Part shown: positions 54,118 through 63,900 of the stretch, one piece after another | How the letters are laid out: the number at the start of each line of letters is the position of its first letter | Position numbering within the stretch: position 1 is the stretch's first letter | Assembly: GCF_016894445.1 (NCBI RefSeq) | Contig: NZ_CP056775.1 | Span: 1,614,001 to 1,678,000, forward strand | From: Dyadobacter sandarakinus | Lineage (GTDB): Bacteria; Bacteroidota; Bacteroidia; Cytophagales; Spirosomataceae | DNA length: 64,000 nt | Direction: 5' to 3' | The notes under the pieces: model-generated | Seen by the model: the letters and a program-made list of their open reading frames with translations, nothing else | The model's database searches: none | What the model was told of the DNA's origin: nothing | Position numbers and translations under genes: made by a program

Positions 54118-55041
54118 TTGATATATTTCAGGCCAGCAACAGATACATTCCTTTTGGCCCGACCCAACAGAACATCCGAAATACCGAGGATCGACATTCC
54201 TGACGTGGGACCTGCAGGGCGGGAAGATGTGGTGGTAAGCCGGTTTGCACCCTACCTGCACGAGCACCAGAACCTGGCCCTGCCGCATCGTCACAGCTTT
54301 TACCACCTGCTGTTTTTTACCCGCGGGGCAGGCTTTCACACCATTGATTTCAGGCATTTTCCGGTGAATGTGCACCAGGTTTACTTTATGTCGCCGGGCC
54401 AAGTCCATTCCTGGAATTTTGAAGGGGAAGTAGACGGATTTGTGGTCAATTTCTCGGAAAGCTTTTTCAGCTCGTTCCTGCTCAGGCCGGATTATATCCG
54501 CAGCTTTTCTTTTTTTTCCGGGGCAGAAAAAAGTGTCCTGAACCTGGATGCGGGGCTCGCCGCTCAAATAATACCGGTCTTTGAGGTATTGCTGCAAACT
54601 TTTTCATCCCAGGCCATCCTCCGCGACGATCTGCTGCGCGCACAGCTTCTCCAACTCCTGATCACCATTGAGCAAACCCATGTACAAGCCGGCCAGCCCG
54701 GTGCGCATGCGGGCAACCAGCTTATTGCGCAGTACCGCCGCCTGATCGAAGACCATTTTCACCGCCTCAAACGTCCCGGCGACTATGCAGGGTTGCTGCA
54801 TGTGACGCCCAACCATCTCAATGCAGTATGCAAGGAGCATCTGGGGGTGCAGGCCGGGGCACTGATCCGTGACCGCATTGCACTGGAAGCCAAGCGGCTG
54901 CTTGTGAACCTGGACCTGAGCATTTCCGAGATTGCGTATAAGCTCGACTTTGAGGATAACTCCTACTTCTCTAAGTTTTTTAAAAAACATACGGGGCTTT
55001 CACCCGAAATGTTCCGACTGGAATATGCAGCCGTAAAGTAA
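54118..55041 (+). CDS. AraC family transcriptional regulator (non-ATG start)
   Basis: This protein of ~307 residues has an N-terminal cupin with 'LPHRHSFYHLLFFTRGAGFHTIDF' and 'VYFMSPGQVHSWNF', and a C-terminal AraC DNA-binding domain ('GLLHVTPNHLNAVCKEHLG', 'SISEIAYKLDFEDNSYFSKFFKKHTGLSPEMFR'). No ATG lies in frame before the conserved cupin. TTG at 54118 is the longest start, with other TTG/GTG codons downstream, so the true N-terminus is uncertain. It follows the VWA gene by 32 bp and may be co-transcribed with it. Confidence 0.85.
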   Translation: MIYFRPATDTFLLARPNRTSEIPRIDIPDVGPAGREDVVVSRFAPYLHEHQNLALPHRHSFYHLLFFTRGAGFHTIDFRHFPVNVHQVYFMSPGQVHSWNFEGEVDGFVVNFSESFFSSFLLRPDYIRSFSFFSGAEKSVLNLDAGLAAQIIPVFEVLLQTFSSQAILRDDLLRAQLLQLLITIEQTHVQAGQPGAHAGNQLIAQYRRLIEDHFHRLKRPGDYAGLLHVTPNHLNAVCKEHLGVQAGALIRDRIALEAKRLLVNLDLSISEIAYKLDFEDNSYFSKFFKKHTGLSPEMFRLEYAAVK

Positions 55042-55130
55042 ACGGCATGTGACTGCTACCATTGAATTTTACCATTCAAAGCGTTTTCAGCATCATTCAG
55101 GCGGACGATAAATATGGAAATTTGTGAAGT

Positions 55131-55153
55131 GCCGGTTGATCATGTAAACCGGC
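55131..55153 (+). other. Stem-loop between AraC gene and DUF983 gene
   Basis: GCCGGTT (55131-55137) pairs perfectly with AACCGGC (55147-55153) around a 9-nt loop, followed by CTTTC. It could be a weak terminator for the AraC gene or part of the DUF983 leader. Confidence 0.35.
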
Positions 55154-55175
55154 CTTTCACTAAAATTTCACAGCC

Positions 55176-55571
55176 ATGTCTGCTCATAACCGAATTTACA
55201 GCGTACTCAATAACAAATGTCCCCGCTGCGGCGAAGGCGATTTTTTTATCACCAAAAGTGCATATTCCCTGCGCTTTGATAAAATGCACCGCCACTGCCC
55301 GAGCTGCGGCGAAAGCCTGGTGCCCGAACCCGGATTTTACCAGGGTGCATTGTACATGAGCTATGCATTTTACGTGGTGTTTATGCTCCTGTATTTCTTT
55401 GTTTTTGTGGCATTCCTGCGCCCATACCTCGATTATTTCCTGGTCACGATCATACCTGTGCTCATCCTGCTTACCCCGTTGTTCTACCGGCTTGCGCGCC
55501 GCTCATGGCTGGCCATCTTCATTGCGCCGGACACGCAGCAAGTACACAAAAATGCCTCAGCAGGTAACTAA
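55176..55571 (+). CDS. DUF983 family membrane protein
   Basis: This 131-residue protein has a zinc-ribbon-like N-terminus ('NKCPRCGEGDFF', then 'HCPSCGESLVPEPGFYQGALY'), the pattern of the DUF983 family. Two transmembrane helices follow (residues ~63-85 and ~89-107). Function unknown. It stands alone. A hairpin with a T-poor tail (55580-55609) follows. Confidence 0.85.
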   Translation: MSAHNRIYSVLNNKCPRCGEGDFFITKSAYSLRFDKMHRHCPSCGESLVPEPGFYQGALYMSYAFYVVFMLLYFFVFVAFLRPYLDYFLVTIIPVLILLTPLFYRLARRSWLAIFIAPDTQQVHKNASAGN

Positions 55572-55579
55572 AACAGCCT

Positions 55580-55609
55580 ATTGCCGGAATACAGGATCAT
55601 TCCGGCAAT
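55580..55609. terminator. Candidate terminator hairpin after the DUF983 gene
   Basis: An 11-bp perfect stem, ATTGCCGGAAT (55580-55590) with ATTCCGGCAAT (55599-55609), has an 8-nt loop and lies 8 bp past the stop. The downstream sequence is AT-rich, but no strong T run follows. Confidence 0.5.
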
Positions 55610-55706
55610 TGCTATAAATTTAAATGATAATTGCAGTTGTGGAAATCCGTTTGCAACTTGACGTCGTAGATCACCATCGAAGTCCATTCGTGCAAATTGG
55701 CATTTA

Positions 55707-56273
55707 ATGATCCGAAAGTACCGATACCTTACACTTCTCTCCACTCTTCTTGTACTCCTTGGAATTTTCATCTGGACCATCACCCGTAGAACTAGTTTGC
55801 AGGTTGCTGAGGGTAAACTCAGCGAGGCAGGCTCCTATGGTGAAATAAAAGGTGTATGGCTTGAATACCAGAAAGACCTGGGTGATAGTCCCGAGTGGAT
55901 CGACCTTGTATCCTCCAAATTACATGGAACCAGCCTGACGACCACGCAGTGGTCAGACATGCAGCACTGGTTTCCGGCCTGGCAGGAAAGTACGGTAATT
56001 CCTGAAAAAACTCCCGCAACTCAGGCACCTTCCCCCCAGCCAGCGCGCGCAGACAGCAGCATTTCAGCGGCTCCGGCAGCTACCGCCAAGCAGGAAGCTG
56101 CTTCCGAAAACGGCCTGAGCGGCCCAGAGCTGGCGGCTTTTTACAACCGGCAGGGAGACGAGAAATGCAAGGCATTCAAATCAGCGAGTGCACCGCACCT
56201 CTACCACATTGCCAATGAGTATTACCAGCGCGCAGCCGCTATCACCCACACCGACCCGAGCGTATGCGAGTAG
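55707..56273 (+). CDS. Hypothetical membrane-anchored protein
   Basis: This 188-residue protein has one N-terminal transmembrane helix ('YLTLLSTLLVLLGIFIWTI'). The rest is soluble: a helical part ('EAGSYGEIKGVWLEYQKDLGD'), a Pro/Ala/Ser-rich linker and a terminal helix 'GPELAAFYNRQGDEKCKAF', reminiscent of a single TPR-like repeat. I recognise no family. It overlaps the next gene by 10 bp, which suggests translational coupling and a joint role with that TPR/beta-barrel protein. Confidence 0.6.
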   Translation: MIRKYRYLTLLSTLLVLLGIFIWTITRRTSLQVAEGKLSEAGSYGEIKGVWLEYQKDLGDSPEWIDLVSSKLHGTSLTTTQWSDMQHWFPAWQESTVIPEKTPATQAPSPQPARADSSISAAPAATAKQEAASENGLSGPELAAFYNRQGDEKCKAFKSASAPHLYHIANEYYQRAAAITHTDPSVCE

Positions 56274-58060
56274 TAATATATATCATGGCAGCATGGCTGG
56301 GATGCTGCGCAGCTTTTGCACAAACAAAAAATGTGCGTTCGGGCGAACTATGGGCCGTTTGGGAAGAAGCGGAACGTAAGCTGGAAGCCGGCAAATTTGA
56401 TGATGCGATTATCCTCTACCGCGCCTACGGCAACAATTTTTCGTCCCGGCTCAAACAGGTACAGGCACTGAAGACCCTGTACAACCAAGGACAGGCCCTG
56501 CAAAAAGCCGGTAAATATTACGAAGCGGTCAATACATATAAAAAGCATCGTACTTATGAAGGCATAGGAAGTCTGGCTGCATTTGAAAACCGCATCGAAG
56601 AATGTCTGTCCCGGATGGAAAATACAAATCCTGCCCGCGTAAAAACCCCGGACCGCAGGATACTCGCAGCCGAGTTTTCGTACAAAGGATTAAAGAAGCT
56701 GCGTGAACTCGACACGCTGGGCGCCAGCAACGATTATAATCAGGCGAAAAAATACGGGGGGGACTTCTCTGCTACCCTGAAAGAGCAGTATGAGGAAGGA
56801 TTGCAGATAACGCGCGCACTGGGCGACTGGGGCTGGCGCTACCGCAAGCTCAAATCCGCAACTGCTACCGCCGAAGCCGAAAAGGAAGCCCTGGAAAGTT
56901 ACCGCAATATCAAGGGGGTGCCGGTACTCACTTCCGTGGAAACCAGGGTACGGGAGATTACGGCACAGATTGAAGGAAAAAACTCGATGCTGTCGTACGC
57001 GCGCTACTGCGATACTGACCTGCTGCTTAATTATGTAAACCAAAACCAGGCGCGTCTCAACTACTCGGAATCGCTCATTTCCACGCTCAACCAGTACAAA
57101 AGCATTCAGAACAAGGTAGCCACGCTGAGAGGAAATATTGACAATTCGGGAACGGTGGGCAGCGCCTATTTCAGTCTCGACAGCATGGTGCGCTCTGTAC
57201 GGGAGTTGCCGGTAGATGTAAAAGCAGGTTTGCTGAATTGTATCAAAGCTGAGAAAACACAGACGTTTACGGACTATGCCGGGCAGGCACGGCGCGCTGG
57301 CAACCTGACTTCCGCTCGCAAGTTTGAAGACATTGCAAATGATCGCGAAAACAGCCGCAATGCGGTATATACCCGTGATACGGCACCTGGTACTGCCGCA
57401 TCCCAGCAGAAAAAACCCGCATCCGAAGCTCCCAGAACAGCCTCTGCCGAGCCCTCGCCCAAGCCGCTCCGGATGTTCAAAGCGGCACTCACCGCAGGCA
57501 TTGGAAGCAACCGGCCGATATACCGGCTTAACAATCAAAGGCAAAAAATGAGCTACGGACTTGTGGCACAGGCAGGAGGAGAATTTGCTTTTATTGATCA
57601 CAAAAACCCGATTGACCTGATCCTGAGCGCTGAGTACCTGAATACCTATTACTATACCCTCAATGAGAGCGGCCGCGCTACGGAGTCTTTCAAGTTTGGG
57701 GGCGCAGGCATTGCATTGACCATTAAAATACATCCTACCAATACCAACCCCAATAAGCTCCGCCCCTATTTCAAGGTAGGTAGGGAGGCCATTATTCCAT
57801 TGACCTACCAATACGAAAATTTTTCGCTGCCCTTTCAGGTCAACAGCCGGAACCAGATCCGGAACGTAGTATCATCCATTCATGGCGGGCCGGGTGTGGA
57901 GATTCAGAAACCTCATTTTGGCTTTTTTGCAGAGCTGATCTTCAACTATGGCATCGGCGGCATGTACGACAACGGGTCTACCACCCTTGGTGGTGTCAAC
58001 CGGAAAGTGGATGCCAATTTTATGCGTGGCGGGCTGAAAGTAGGTGTACGTTTTTGGTAA
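56264..58060 (+). CDS. TPR-containing outer-membrane beta-barrel protein
   Basis: This 598-residue protein has a short signal peptide (MRVVIYIMAAWLGCCAAFAQ). An N-terminal helical TPR-like region follows (residues ~30-130: 'AERKLEAGKFDDAIILYRAYG', 'GQALQKAGKYYEAVNTYKKH'), then a coiled-coil-rich middle part (~130-370) and a Pro/Ala/Ser linker (~375-400). From ~403 it is an outer-membrane beta-barrel ('KAALTAGIGSNRPIYRLNNQ' ... 'GGLKVGVRFW', ending with an aromatic residue). No family name comes to mind. The combination suggests an anchored scaffold facing the periplasm. The start overlaps the preceding gene by 10 bp, and it is convergent to the eCIS ATPase gene. Confidence 0.7.
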   Translation: MRVVIYIMAAWLGCCAAFAQTKNVRSGELWAVWEEAERKLEAGKFDDAIILYRAYGNNFSSRLKQVQALKTLYNQGQALQKAGKYYEAVNTYKKHRTYEGIGSLAAFENRIEECLSRMENTNPARVKTPDRRILAAEFSYKGLKKLRELDTLGASNDYNQAKKYGGDFSATLKEQYEEGLQITRALGDWGWRYRKLKSATATAEAEKEALESYRNIKGVPVLTSVETRVREITAQIEGKNSMLSYARYCDTDLLLNYVNQNQARLNYSESLISTLNQYKSIQNKVATLRGNIDNSGTVGSAYFSLDSMVRSVRELPVDVKAGLLNCIKAEKTQTFTDYAGQARRAGNLTSARKFEDIANDRENSRNAVYTRDTAPGTAASQQKKPASEAPRTASAEPSPKPLRMFKAALTAGIGSNRPIYRLNNQRQKMSYGLVAQAGGEFAFIDHKNPIDLILSAEYLNTYYYTLNESGRATESFKFGGAGIALTIKIHPTNTNPNKLRPYFKVGREAIIPLTYQYENFSLPFQVNSRNQIRNVVSSIHGGPGVEIQKPHFGFFAELIFNYGIGGMYDNGSTTLGGVNRKVDANFMRGGLKVGVRFW

Positions 58061-58070
58061 AAAAAGTGCG

Positions 58071-59558
58071 CTACATGGTTTTGCTCTCTTTGGCATACTC
58101 CTTCCTGATCTCCTGCACAAGCATACTTTTGCTGAGCGGCTGCCGGGTGGCACAAGCCTGAATGCCCGCCAGCTGAACCACGTTCAGTATGGCTGCGCCG
58201 CTGAGCTCAAAGTTTCGCGCGAGTTCATCAAAAGAAATATCGTCTGACGCAGGCAGGCTTGCGGGGAACGTCTGCTCCCAGAGCAGCCGCCGCTCGGATA
58301 CACCCGGCATAGTGAAGCTGACCATGGATTGAAACCGGCGTGTAAATGCAGGGTCCAGGTTGTTGCGGAAATTGGAAGCCAGTATCACCAGTCCGTTATA
58401 ATCCTCAATGCGCTGCAGCAGGTACGACACCTCCTGATTGGCATACCGGTCATTGGACGAACTGACCGAGATCCGCTTTCCGAAGAGCGCGTCGGCTTCG
58501 TCAAAAAACAGTATCCAGTTCCTGTTTTCAGCCACATCGAAGAGCGTTTGCAGGTTTTTTTCGGTTTCACCAATGTATTTGGAAACGATCAGCGACAGGT
58601 CAATGCGGTACACATCCTTACCAAGCCGCTGCCCCAGCAAAGTAGCCGCCAGTGTTTTTCCGGTACCCGGCGGACCGTAAAACAATGCACGATAGCCCGG
58701 TTTAAGCCGCGCTTTCAAAGCAGGATCTTCCAGCAATCTTTCATTGAAATGGAGCCAGTTGTAAATCTGGTCGAGCTCGGCACGGATTCCTTCGGGCAAT
58801 ACCAGGTCTTCCCAGGTCATGGTAGTGGTGATAAACTTGGCCGGAAAGCTGGGCCCGAATCGGGGCCTCCATGTTTCACCGGACGTAAACAGTGCCAGGT
58901 AATCGCGCGAAACGGTCAGTCGGCCACTCAGGCCCGGCTCGCCGTCCCGGGATTCTTCCAGGGTTACCACATGCTCTTTCAAAAGCGGGTTTTCATTGGA
59001 AAATAAAACCTTCGCCAGTTGCAGCCGCAAGCCTGTATCGGGGCCTGCCAGCAAAAACAATACGGTTTCGCCCGTGGGAATCATGCTGCGCGAATGTTCT
59101 CCCCTGATCCCGCCCATTTCCAGAAAATCACCGTCTTTCGGAATGTGGCGGCTGATTTTTCCTTCAAAAAATCCGGGCTGCAGGTGCGGCGCCATGGCGG
59201 CCATCAGCATAACATACTCTTCCTTCGTCAGCTGTGTACGCTGGGTAAAAGCATAAAGCGGAGAATCGTCGGCATACAATTTCAGATCAGGAAAGGTGAA
59301 GATACCATTGCTGAAATGCGCTTCCAGCCGGGAATCTGTTACCTGCCCCAGGTATTCCAGTGATAGCAGCAGGTTGGGATAGTTGCTTTCCGGGTCAGCA
59401 GGCAGGGGTGCAGCTACCGGCTCGCGACCTTCGGTTCCTTCCTGCGGACGGGCTACAAGCCCGGGGTGCTCCGGCCCGGGCAGCAGCAGCTGCTCTTCCT
59501 CTGCTTCTTTTTGCCCGCCGAATGCGTCGCTCAGCCAGTTGAAAAAACCTGATGCCAT
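58071..59558 (-). CDS. eCIS-type AAA+ ATPase (Afp15-like)
   Basis: This 495-residue protein begins with a variable start and a Pro-rich stretch (residues ~25-60). A conserved domain follows (~60-230; 'PTGETVLFLLAG', 'EPGLSGRLTVSRDY'), then an AAA+ module with Walker A GPPGTGKT (295-302), Walker B ILFFDEAD (349-356), sensor Asn396 and two Arg fingers (RR 407-408). The stretches 'YRIDLSLIVSKYIGETEKNL' and 'RYANQEVSYLLQRIEDY' are typical of the ATPase of extracellular contractile injection systems (antifeeding-prophage group). It is thought to help assembly or cargo loading. It is the last gene of a four-gene minus-strand operon. Confidence 0.87.
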   Translation of the reverse strand: MASGFFNWLSDAFGGQKEAEEEQLLLPGPEHPGLVARPQEGTEGREPVAAPLPADPESNYPNLLLSLEYLGQVTDSRLEAHFSNGIFTFPDLKLYADDSPLYAFTQRTQLTKEEYVMLMAAMAPHLQPGFFEGKISRHIPKDGDFLEMGGIRGEHSRSMIPTGETVLFLLAGPDTGLRLQLAKVLFSNENPLLKEHVVTLEESRDGEPGLSGRLTVSRDYLALFTSGETWRPRFGPSFPAKFITTTMTWEDLVLPEGIRAELDQIYNWLHFNERLLEDPALKARLKPGYRALFYGPPGTGKTLAATLLGQRLGKDVYRIDLSLIVSKYIGETEKNLQTLFDVAENRNWILFFDEADALFGKRISVSSSNDRYANQEVSYLLQRIEDYNGLVILASNFRNNLDPAFTRRFQSMVSFTMPGVSERRLLWEQTFPASLPASDDISFDELARNFELSGAAILNVVQLAGIQACATRQPLSKSMLVQEIRKEYAKESKTM

Positions 59559-59582
59559 GATTGTCGTTGGTTAGGGTAGACG

Positions 59583-60332
59583 CTATTTTTTGCCTCCGAG
59601 CACGCTCGCCAGATCAATGCGCAGGATCATGCCCGTAAATGCTTCATCGGATGCCAGTATCGTCAGCGAAAGCGGTGTGGAAGGAATAGGGATCGGCTTG
59701 TCACGCAGGCTTTGCAGGATCAGCTTGCGGGCATCGGGGTCCGTAATGTAAGCCGCTGCACCGCCTCCCGCGACCATTGCGCCGGCATAACTGCCGAGGA
59801 AAATCTGTCCGCCGGTGCCAAGGCTCTTCCAGTCGCCCGTCAGCCGGCGCTCCGCTTGTTCTTTCAGCAATTTGACGGGTTCGAGTCCGCCTGCGGCTTT
59901 CAGAAGGTCGCCCACAGTACCTGCACGCGGCTGGTCAGGCGCCGAAACCACGGGGCTGACCCTTGGCGCAGGTGGTGCAGGCGGCAATGCGGGTGAGCCC
60001 GGCGGCCGGGGTGCCGCTATGGGCAGCAAACCCAGGCCGGGCCCTGGCAGCGGGTACGCCGCCAGCATCGTGAAAAAGTAATGCGGATCAAGCCACATCG
60101 GAATCATTTCCCGGACATAGTCCGGACCGAGTTTCAGCCGGAGGTCCACACCGAGTGTAAGCCGGTCGGCTATGGACGGCAGCCTGCTCCCGAATACAGG
60201 AGGCGTGAGCTGAAAAGATGGATTGCCTGTCGGCGTTGCATTTGGTCCCATAGGTATAGCCTGAAAAAATGGTTTTTTAGGTACTGGCTGAAAAATTCTC
60301 GGATCTGTAAAGCGCTTTTCCATGTTGATCAT
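59583..60332 (-). CDS. eCIS-associated proline-rich hypothetical protein
   Basis: This 249-residue protein has a Pro-rich linker (~95-135, 'PRPPGSPALPPAPPAPRVSP') after an N-terminal part with 'LTLGVDLRLKLGPDYVREM'. Its C-terminal half 'RAGTVGDLLKAAGGLEPVK', 'DWKSLGTGGQIFL' and 'DPDARKLILQSLRDKPIPIPS' resembles a module I recall from many eCIS-cluster and DUF4157 proteins. No function is known. It may be an accessory or loading factor. It starts 22 bp after the immunity gene and ends 24 bp before the ATPase gene. A second ATG lies at 60323. Confidence 0.6.
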   Translation of the reverse strand: MINMEKRFTDPRIFQPVPKKPFFQAIPMGPNATPTGNPSFQLTPPVFGSRLPSIADRLTLGVDLRLKLGPDYVREMIPMWLDPHYFFTMLAAYPLPGPGLGLLPIAAPRPPGSPALPPAPPAPRVSPVVSAPDQPRAGTVGDLLKAAGGLEPVKLLKEQAERRLTGDWKSLGTGGQIFLGSYAGAMVAGGGAAAYITDPDARKLILQSLRDKPIPIPSTPLSLTILASDEAFTGMILRIDLASVLGGKK

Positions 60333-60354
60333 CGCAAAAAATCGGTGTAGCTGC

Positions 60355-60945
60355 CTACCCTTTCAGCTGAGACAGAAACGAAAGATGCTCCCTCAGTTTA
60401 AACACCTTTACCTGACTTGGAAAAAGGTCCCCTCCGAGCGCAATGGCCGGTGCAAAGCCGTAAATTTCATCCGCTTCCGGTGCAGGCAGTTCCTGCCGGG
60501 CCAGCGTGTACAGCGACTGGAACATGAGCGGATCATAAATTTCGGGCGTGGTGAGCCAGCCGTTCAGTACGGCATCCAGAGCGCTTGTGAATGGTGTAAT
60601 GGTTTGGTAAACAGGGCAAATGAAATTATAGGCTTCTTTTCCGCTGTGCTCATCATGGCCTTCTGCTGTTTTATCAAAAAAAACCATCCCCCCGAAAGCC
60701 GTACGCAGCAACACTGTGTATTGCTCTGCCTTCGGGATAAACCAGGAGAGCACCTCGGTGTACTCCTCCGGATTGACCAGCCAGAAAAACCGGTCTTTCA
60801 AAGTCAGTAAACCTTCTTTTTCCCACAATGTGATAAAATAGTCCGGCAGCACAGACCGGTACCTGTCTATGGTTTCCGCGGGTACTTTTGCGTAAGGCTC
60901 GACCGGCAGGTTGTATTCATAAAATGCTTTCAGCTCCGTGATCAT
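60355..60945 (-). CDS. GAD-like/DUF1851 immunity protein (Tdi1-type)
   Basis: This 196-residue cytoplasmic protein has an N-terminal GAD-like domain ('LPDYFITLWEKEGLLTL', 'FFWLVNPEEYTEVLSWFI', residues 33-70). The C-terminal DUF1851 domain has the family signature 'DEIYGFAPAIALGG' (159-172) and 'FKLREHLSFLSQL'. The same two-domain layout is found in Tdi1, which neutralises the Ntox15 DNase Tde1 of Agrobacterium. The gene starts 4 bp after the large Ntox15-like toxin gene, the expected position of a cognate immunity gene. Specificity for this toxin is inferred. Confidence 0.8.
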   Translation of the reverse strand: MITELKAFYEYNLPVEPYAKVPAETIDRYRSVLPDYFITLWEKEGLLTLKDRFFWLVNPEEYTEVLSWFIPKAEQYTVLLRTAFGGMVFFDKTAEGHDEHSGKEAYNFICPVYQTITPFTSALDAVLNGWLTTPEIYDPLMFQSLYTLARQELPAPEADEIYGFAPAIALGGDLFPSQVKVFKLREHLSFLSQLKG

Positions 60946-60949
60946 GGCA

Positions 60950-63900
60950 TTAATTTGTTGATAGTTTTACCTTCATTTTCTGGGTACCGTATACTTCCGG
61001 ATTCACCTCTCCTACTGCTTTCACCATCAGGGCTACCCTGGATTTCCATTGCGAGCCGATGTGGCTGTTTACAGAGCTCACCCCGACATCCGTAAACACA
61101 TTATGATCACCACCGGCTACCTGGTCAATTTTGTGGGTTGCGGCCTGGCTGTATTTCCAGAGCTTGTCAATTTCTTTTTCGTCTTTCAGGCCGCGCTTTT
61201 GCATAGAAGCCCTGAATTCTGCTTTTTTCCTGAAATCATCGTTCACCTGCTGTCGTAAGGTAGAGTCGGGTATACGCCCCTTGTTTTCAAACACCGAGCG
61301 GTTGACAAGCCACTTGGAGATCAGCATGGCATTGAGCGCGAGCTGCTGCTCCTTTAACTGCCGGGCATATTCGCGGGTCAGTGTGGGATAAATCACATCA
61401 AACTTTACTTCCACTTCGGTCATTTCTGTGGTTTTACCGGCAATAGAAACCGTAGCAAACAATGCTCCGATGCAGGCGACCAGGTCGCTGATCTGTTTCA
61501 TCACCTTGTCATTCTCCTCTTTTTCGTTCACGGTGGTGATTTTCAGTTTCAGGCTCCCGACTTTATTAATGAGTGTCAGGATTTCATTGTAAACCTTTTT
61601 ACCATCCGGGGTGGCACCTATTTCTTTCAGCAGCTTTTTGGCTGGCTTGGGTTTCGAAGCGACCATCAGGTCGGCTTGCTCGTCATGTCCTTCAAAATAA
61701 AGGGTGTGGCTTTCGCCGGTTTTATCCGTAAAGCCTTTTCTGATTTTCAGCCAGCCGAGGAATTTGCCTGCCGCAGCCGCAACCTTTTCCTTTCCCTGCG
61801 CTACTTTGTCTTTCGCCCATTCCTTACCCTTGTTCACGCCCTCTTTGGCCTTTGCCTCCAGCTTGTCTACGCCGAGCTTTTTACCAAATGCAATGGCTTT
61901 ATCAAGAATCCAGTCAATGGCAAGGTTCACGGGATCCTGTACCTTTTTGATAATCGCCAGCACTTTTTCAGACAACCCGCCAAGTCCCAGCAGCGAAGCC
62001 AGGAACCCGATCGCAATCGGGATTGCCTTTGCCAGCGAATCCTCTACCCGCTGTGCTGCCGGCGCGATCTTGCCCGCCACAATTTCGGCGATGGAGTCGA
62101 GTACGCTGTTGACGAACTCCAGGATCTGCTTGCCGCGCTCGATAAAGAATTTGATGATGTCGTAAATGGCCTTGCACGCTTTGATAAATGCCCCTGCGGG
62201 ATTCATAAGACCAATAATCCATGCTACGCCGGCCATGATCACCCTTTCTTTAAGGAAATCGAGCACCGCGTCGATCACCATCGCTTTGAGATTGTTAAAC
62301 TTCTCTTTGATCAGCCGCCACAGGCCGCCCAGTCCTTCTTTGATGATGACCATGAAAATGTCGAAGGTCGTTTCCATCGCACGTACCATCGGCTCACCGA
62401 TCTTTTTCACTGCCCGGGAGCGGATGTTGATCCAGGTAAGGCCCAGGATGGAGGCTGCAAATTTGAAAATGCTGATCAGTTCCCAGTCCTTCGGAATTTC
62501 GACGCCCGGTGGCAGTGAACCCAGCAGCCAGGCAAAGAAGCCTTCTTTGAGATGTTTCCAGATGTTCTTTTTAAAGTTACTCAGCCCCAGTTTGACCGCA
62601 CTTACGAGATTTTTGACAAATCTTATCGGATGTTTGATGATGCTCATGATCACGCTTCCGGCTTTCGCCAGCACATTCAGAAGCATGTCTTTCAGTTCGG
62701 CTATCGTCGAGATTACATTCTTGATCGCCCAGGCGGCTTTTTCCAGCCAGCCCATGTGTTCTTCTTTTATTTTTTCAAAAATCGCATTCAGCTCACTGAC
62801 GCCTTCCACATATTTCTTCGCCAGCGATTCGGCCAGTTCACCCTGCTTTTGTTCCACGGTACCTTCAAGCGCAGTGAATTTTTCGTCTATATCGCCCTGT
62901 ATTTCCTTCCCGATCTTCTGCTCCTCAGGGTTCATCTTGTCCACTTCGGTTGCCACCCGCCCGCGCCCGTCCCGGATGGTTTGCATGGCCGCTTTCAGGC
63001 CGGCTTCCACCTTGTCGGCAATAATATTGATCGTAGCACGCAGGTCGGCCTCGAACCTGGTTTTCTCCTCATCAAAAACTTCCTGCTTGCTGTCACTGCC
63101 CGTAAAAAAATCAGAGATCGAGTCCGTAATGCCGAGGTCACCGATTTTCCTGTCGACATTGTTCTTGAACTTCTGGGTTGCCAGTGCAAGATCCAGGACA
63201 AAGCGGGTCGTCACGGCCAGTTCCAGCGCGGAAAGCTGTGCCTCTACGGTACTTTTTGTCTGGTCATAAATGTCTTCGAGCTGCTTCCGGATGCGCTCCC
63301 GCATCAGCTCGTTCTTTGATTTTACTGCATGCTTTTGCTTGTCCACGCCCCCGAAAAGCCCTGAGCGGAATTTGTTCATCAGCGTCATTTGCCCTGAAAC
63401 ACGATCCTCCGCTTCGGCTTTCCGCGCTTCCAGGGCAGGTGTTTCGGCCTGCCGGTATACTTCGGGCACCTGCCTGGCCTTCTCCTGAGCGCTCGTCTTC
63501 GACTTTTCGGCCGACATGAAGGCTTCCTCATTGGATGTTTGCAACTGGTCCTGCGACACACCTCCGTCCTGCATCTGAGTATCCAGCGCCGCAGCCTCTT
63601 TTTCCATTGAGACCTCACCTTCCAACCTGGGCTTGGGTGCTGCCCGGTCCGTACTTTCCACCACAGGAACAGCGCCGGGCTGTTCCTTTTTCAGTTCTTT
63701 GAATTCCGGCGCAATCACATTGCCCGGCTGGGGTGTTTGTGCGGCAGCGACAGCAATGGGCTGGGTAGCATCATTTTTGGCCTGCTTTACACCGCTGGTC
63801 ACGCTGCCTTTGAGCGACTGTATTTCGGCAGGTTCATGGGGTTCCCTGGTATTGGCAAAACGCTCCATTTCACCCTTGCTTTTAGGCAGCGCATCCCGGA

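Noticed and set aside
62166..63269. Plus-strand frame of 367 codons opposite the eCIS cargo gene
   Set aside because: Ser/Ala/Phe-rich translation without structure, fully antisense to the cargo protein.
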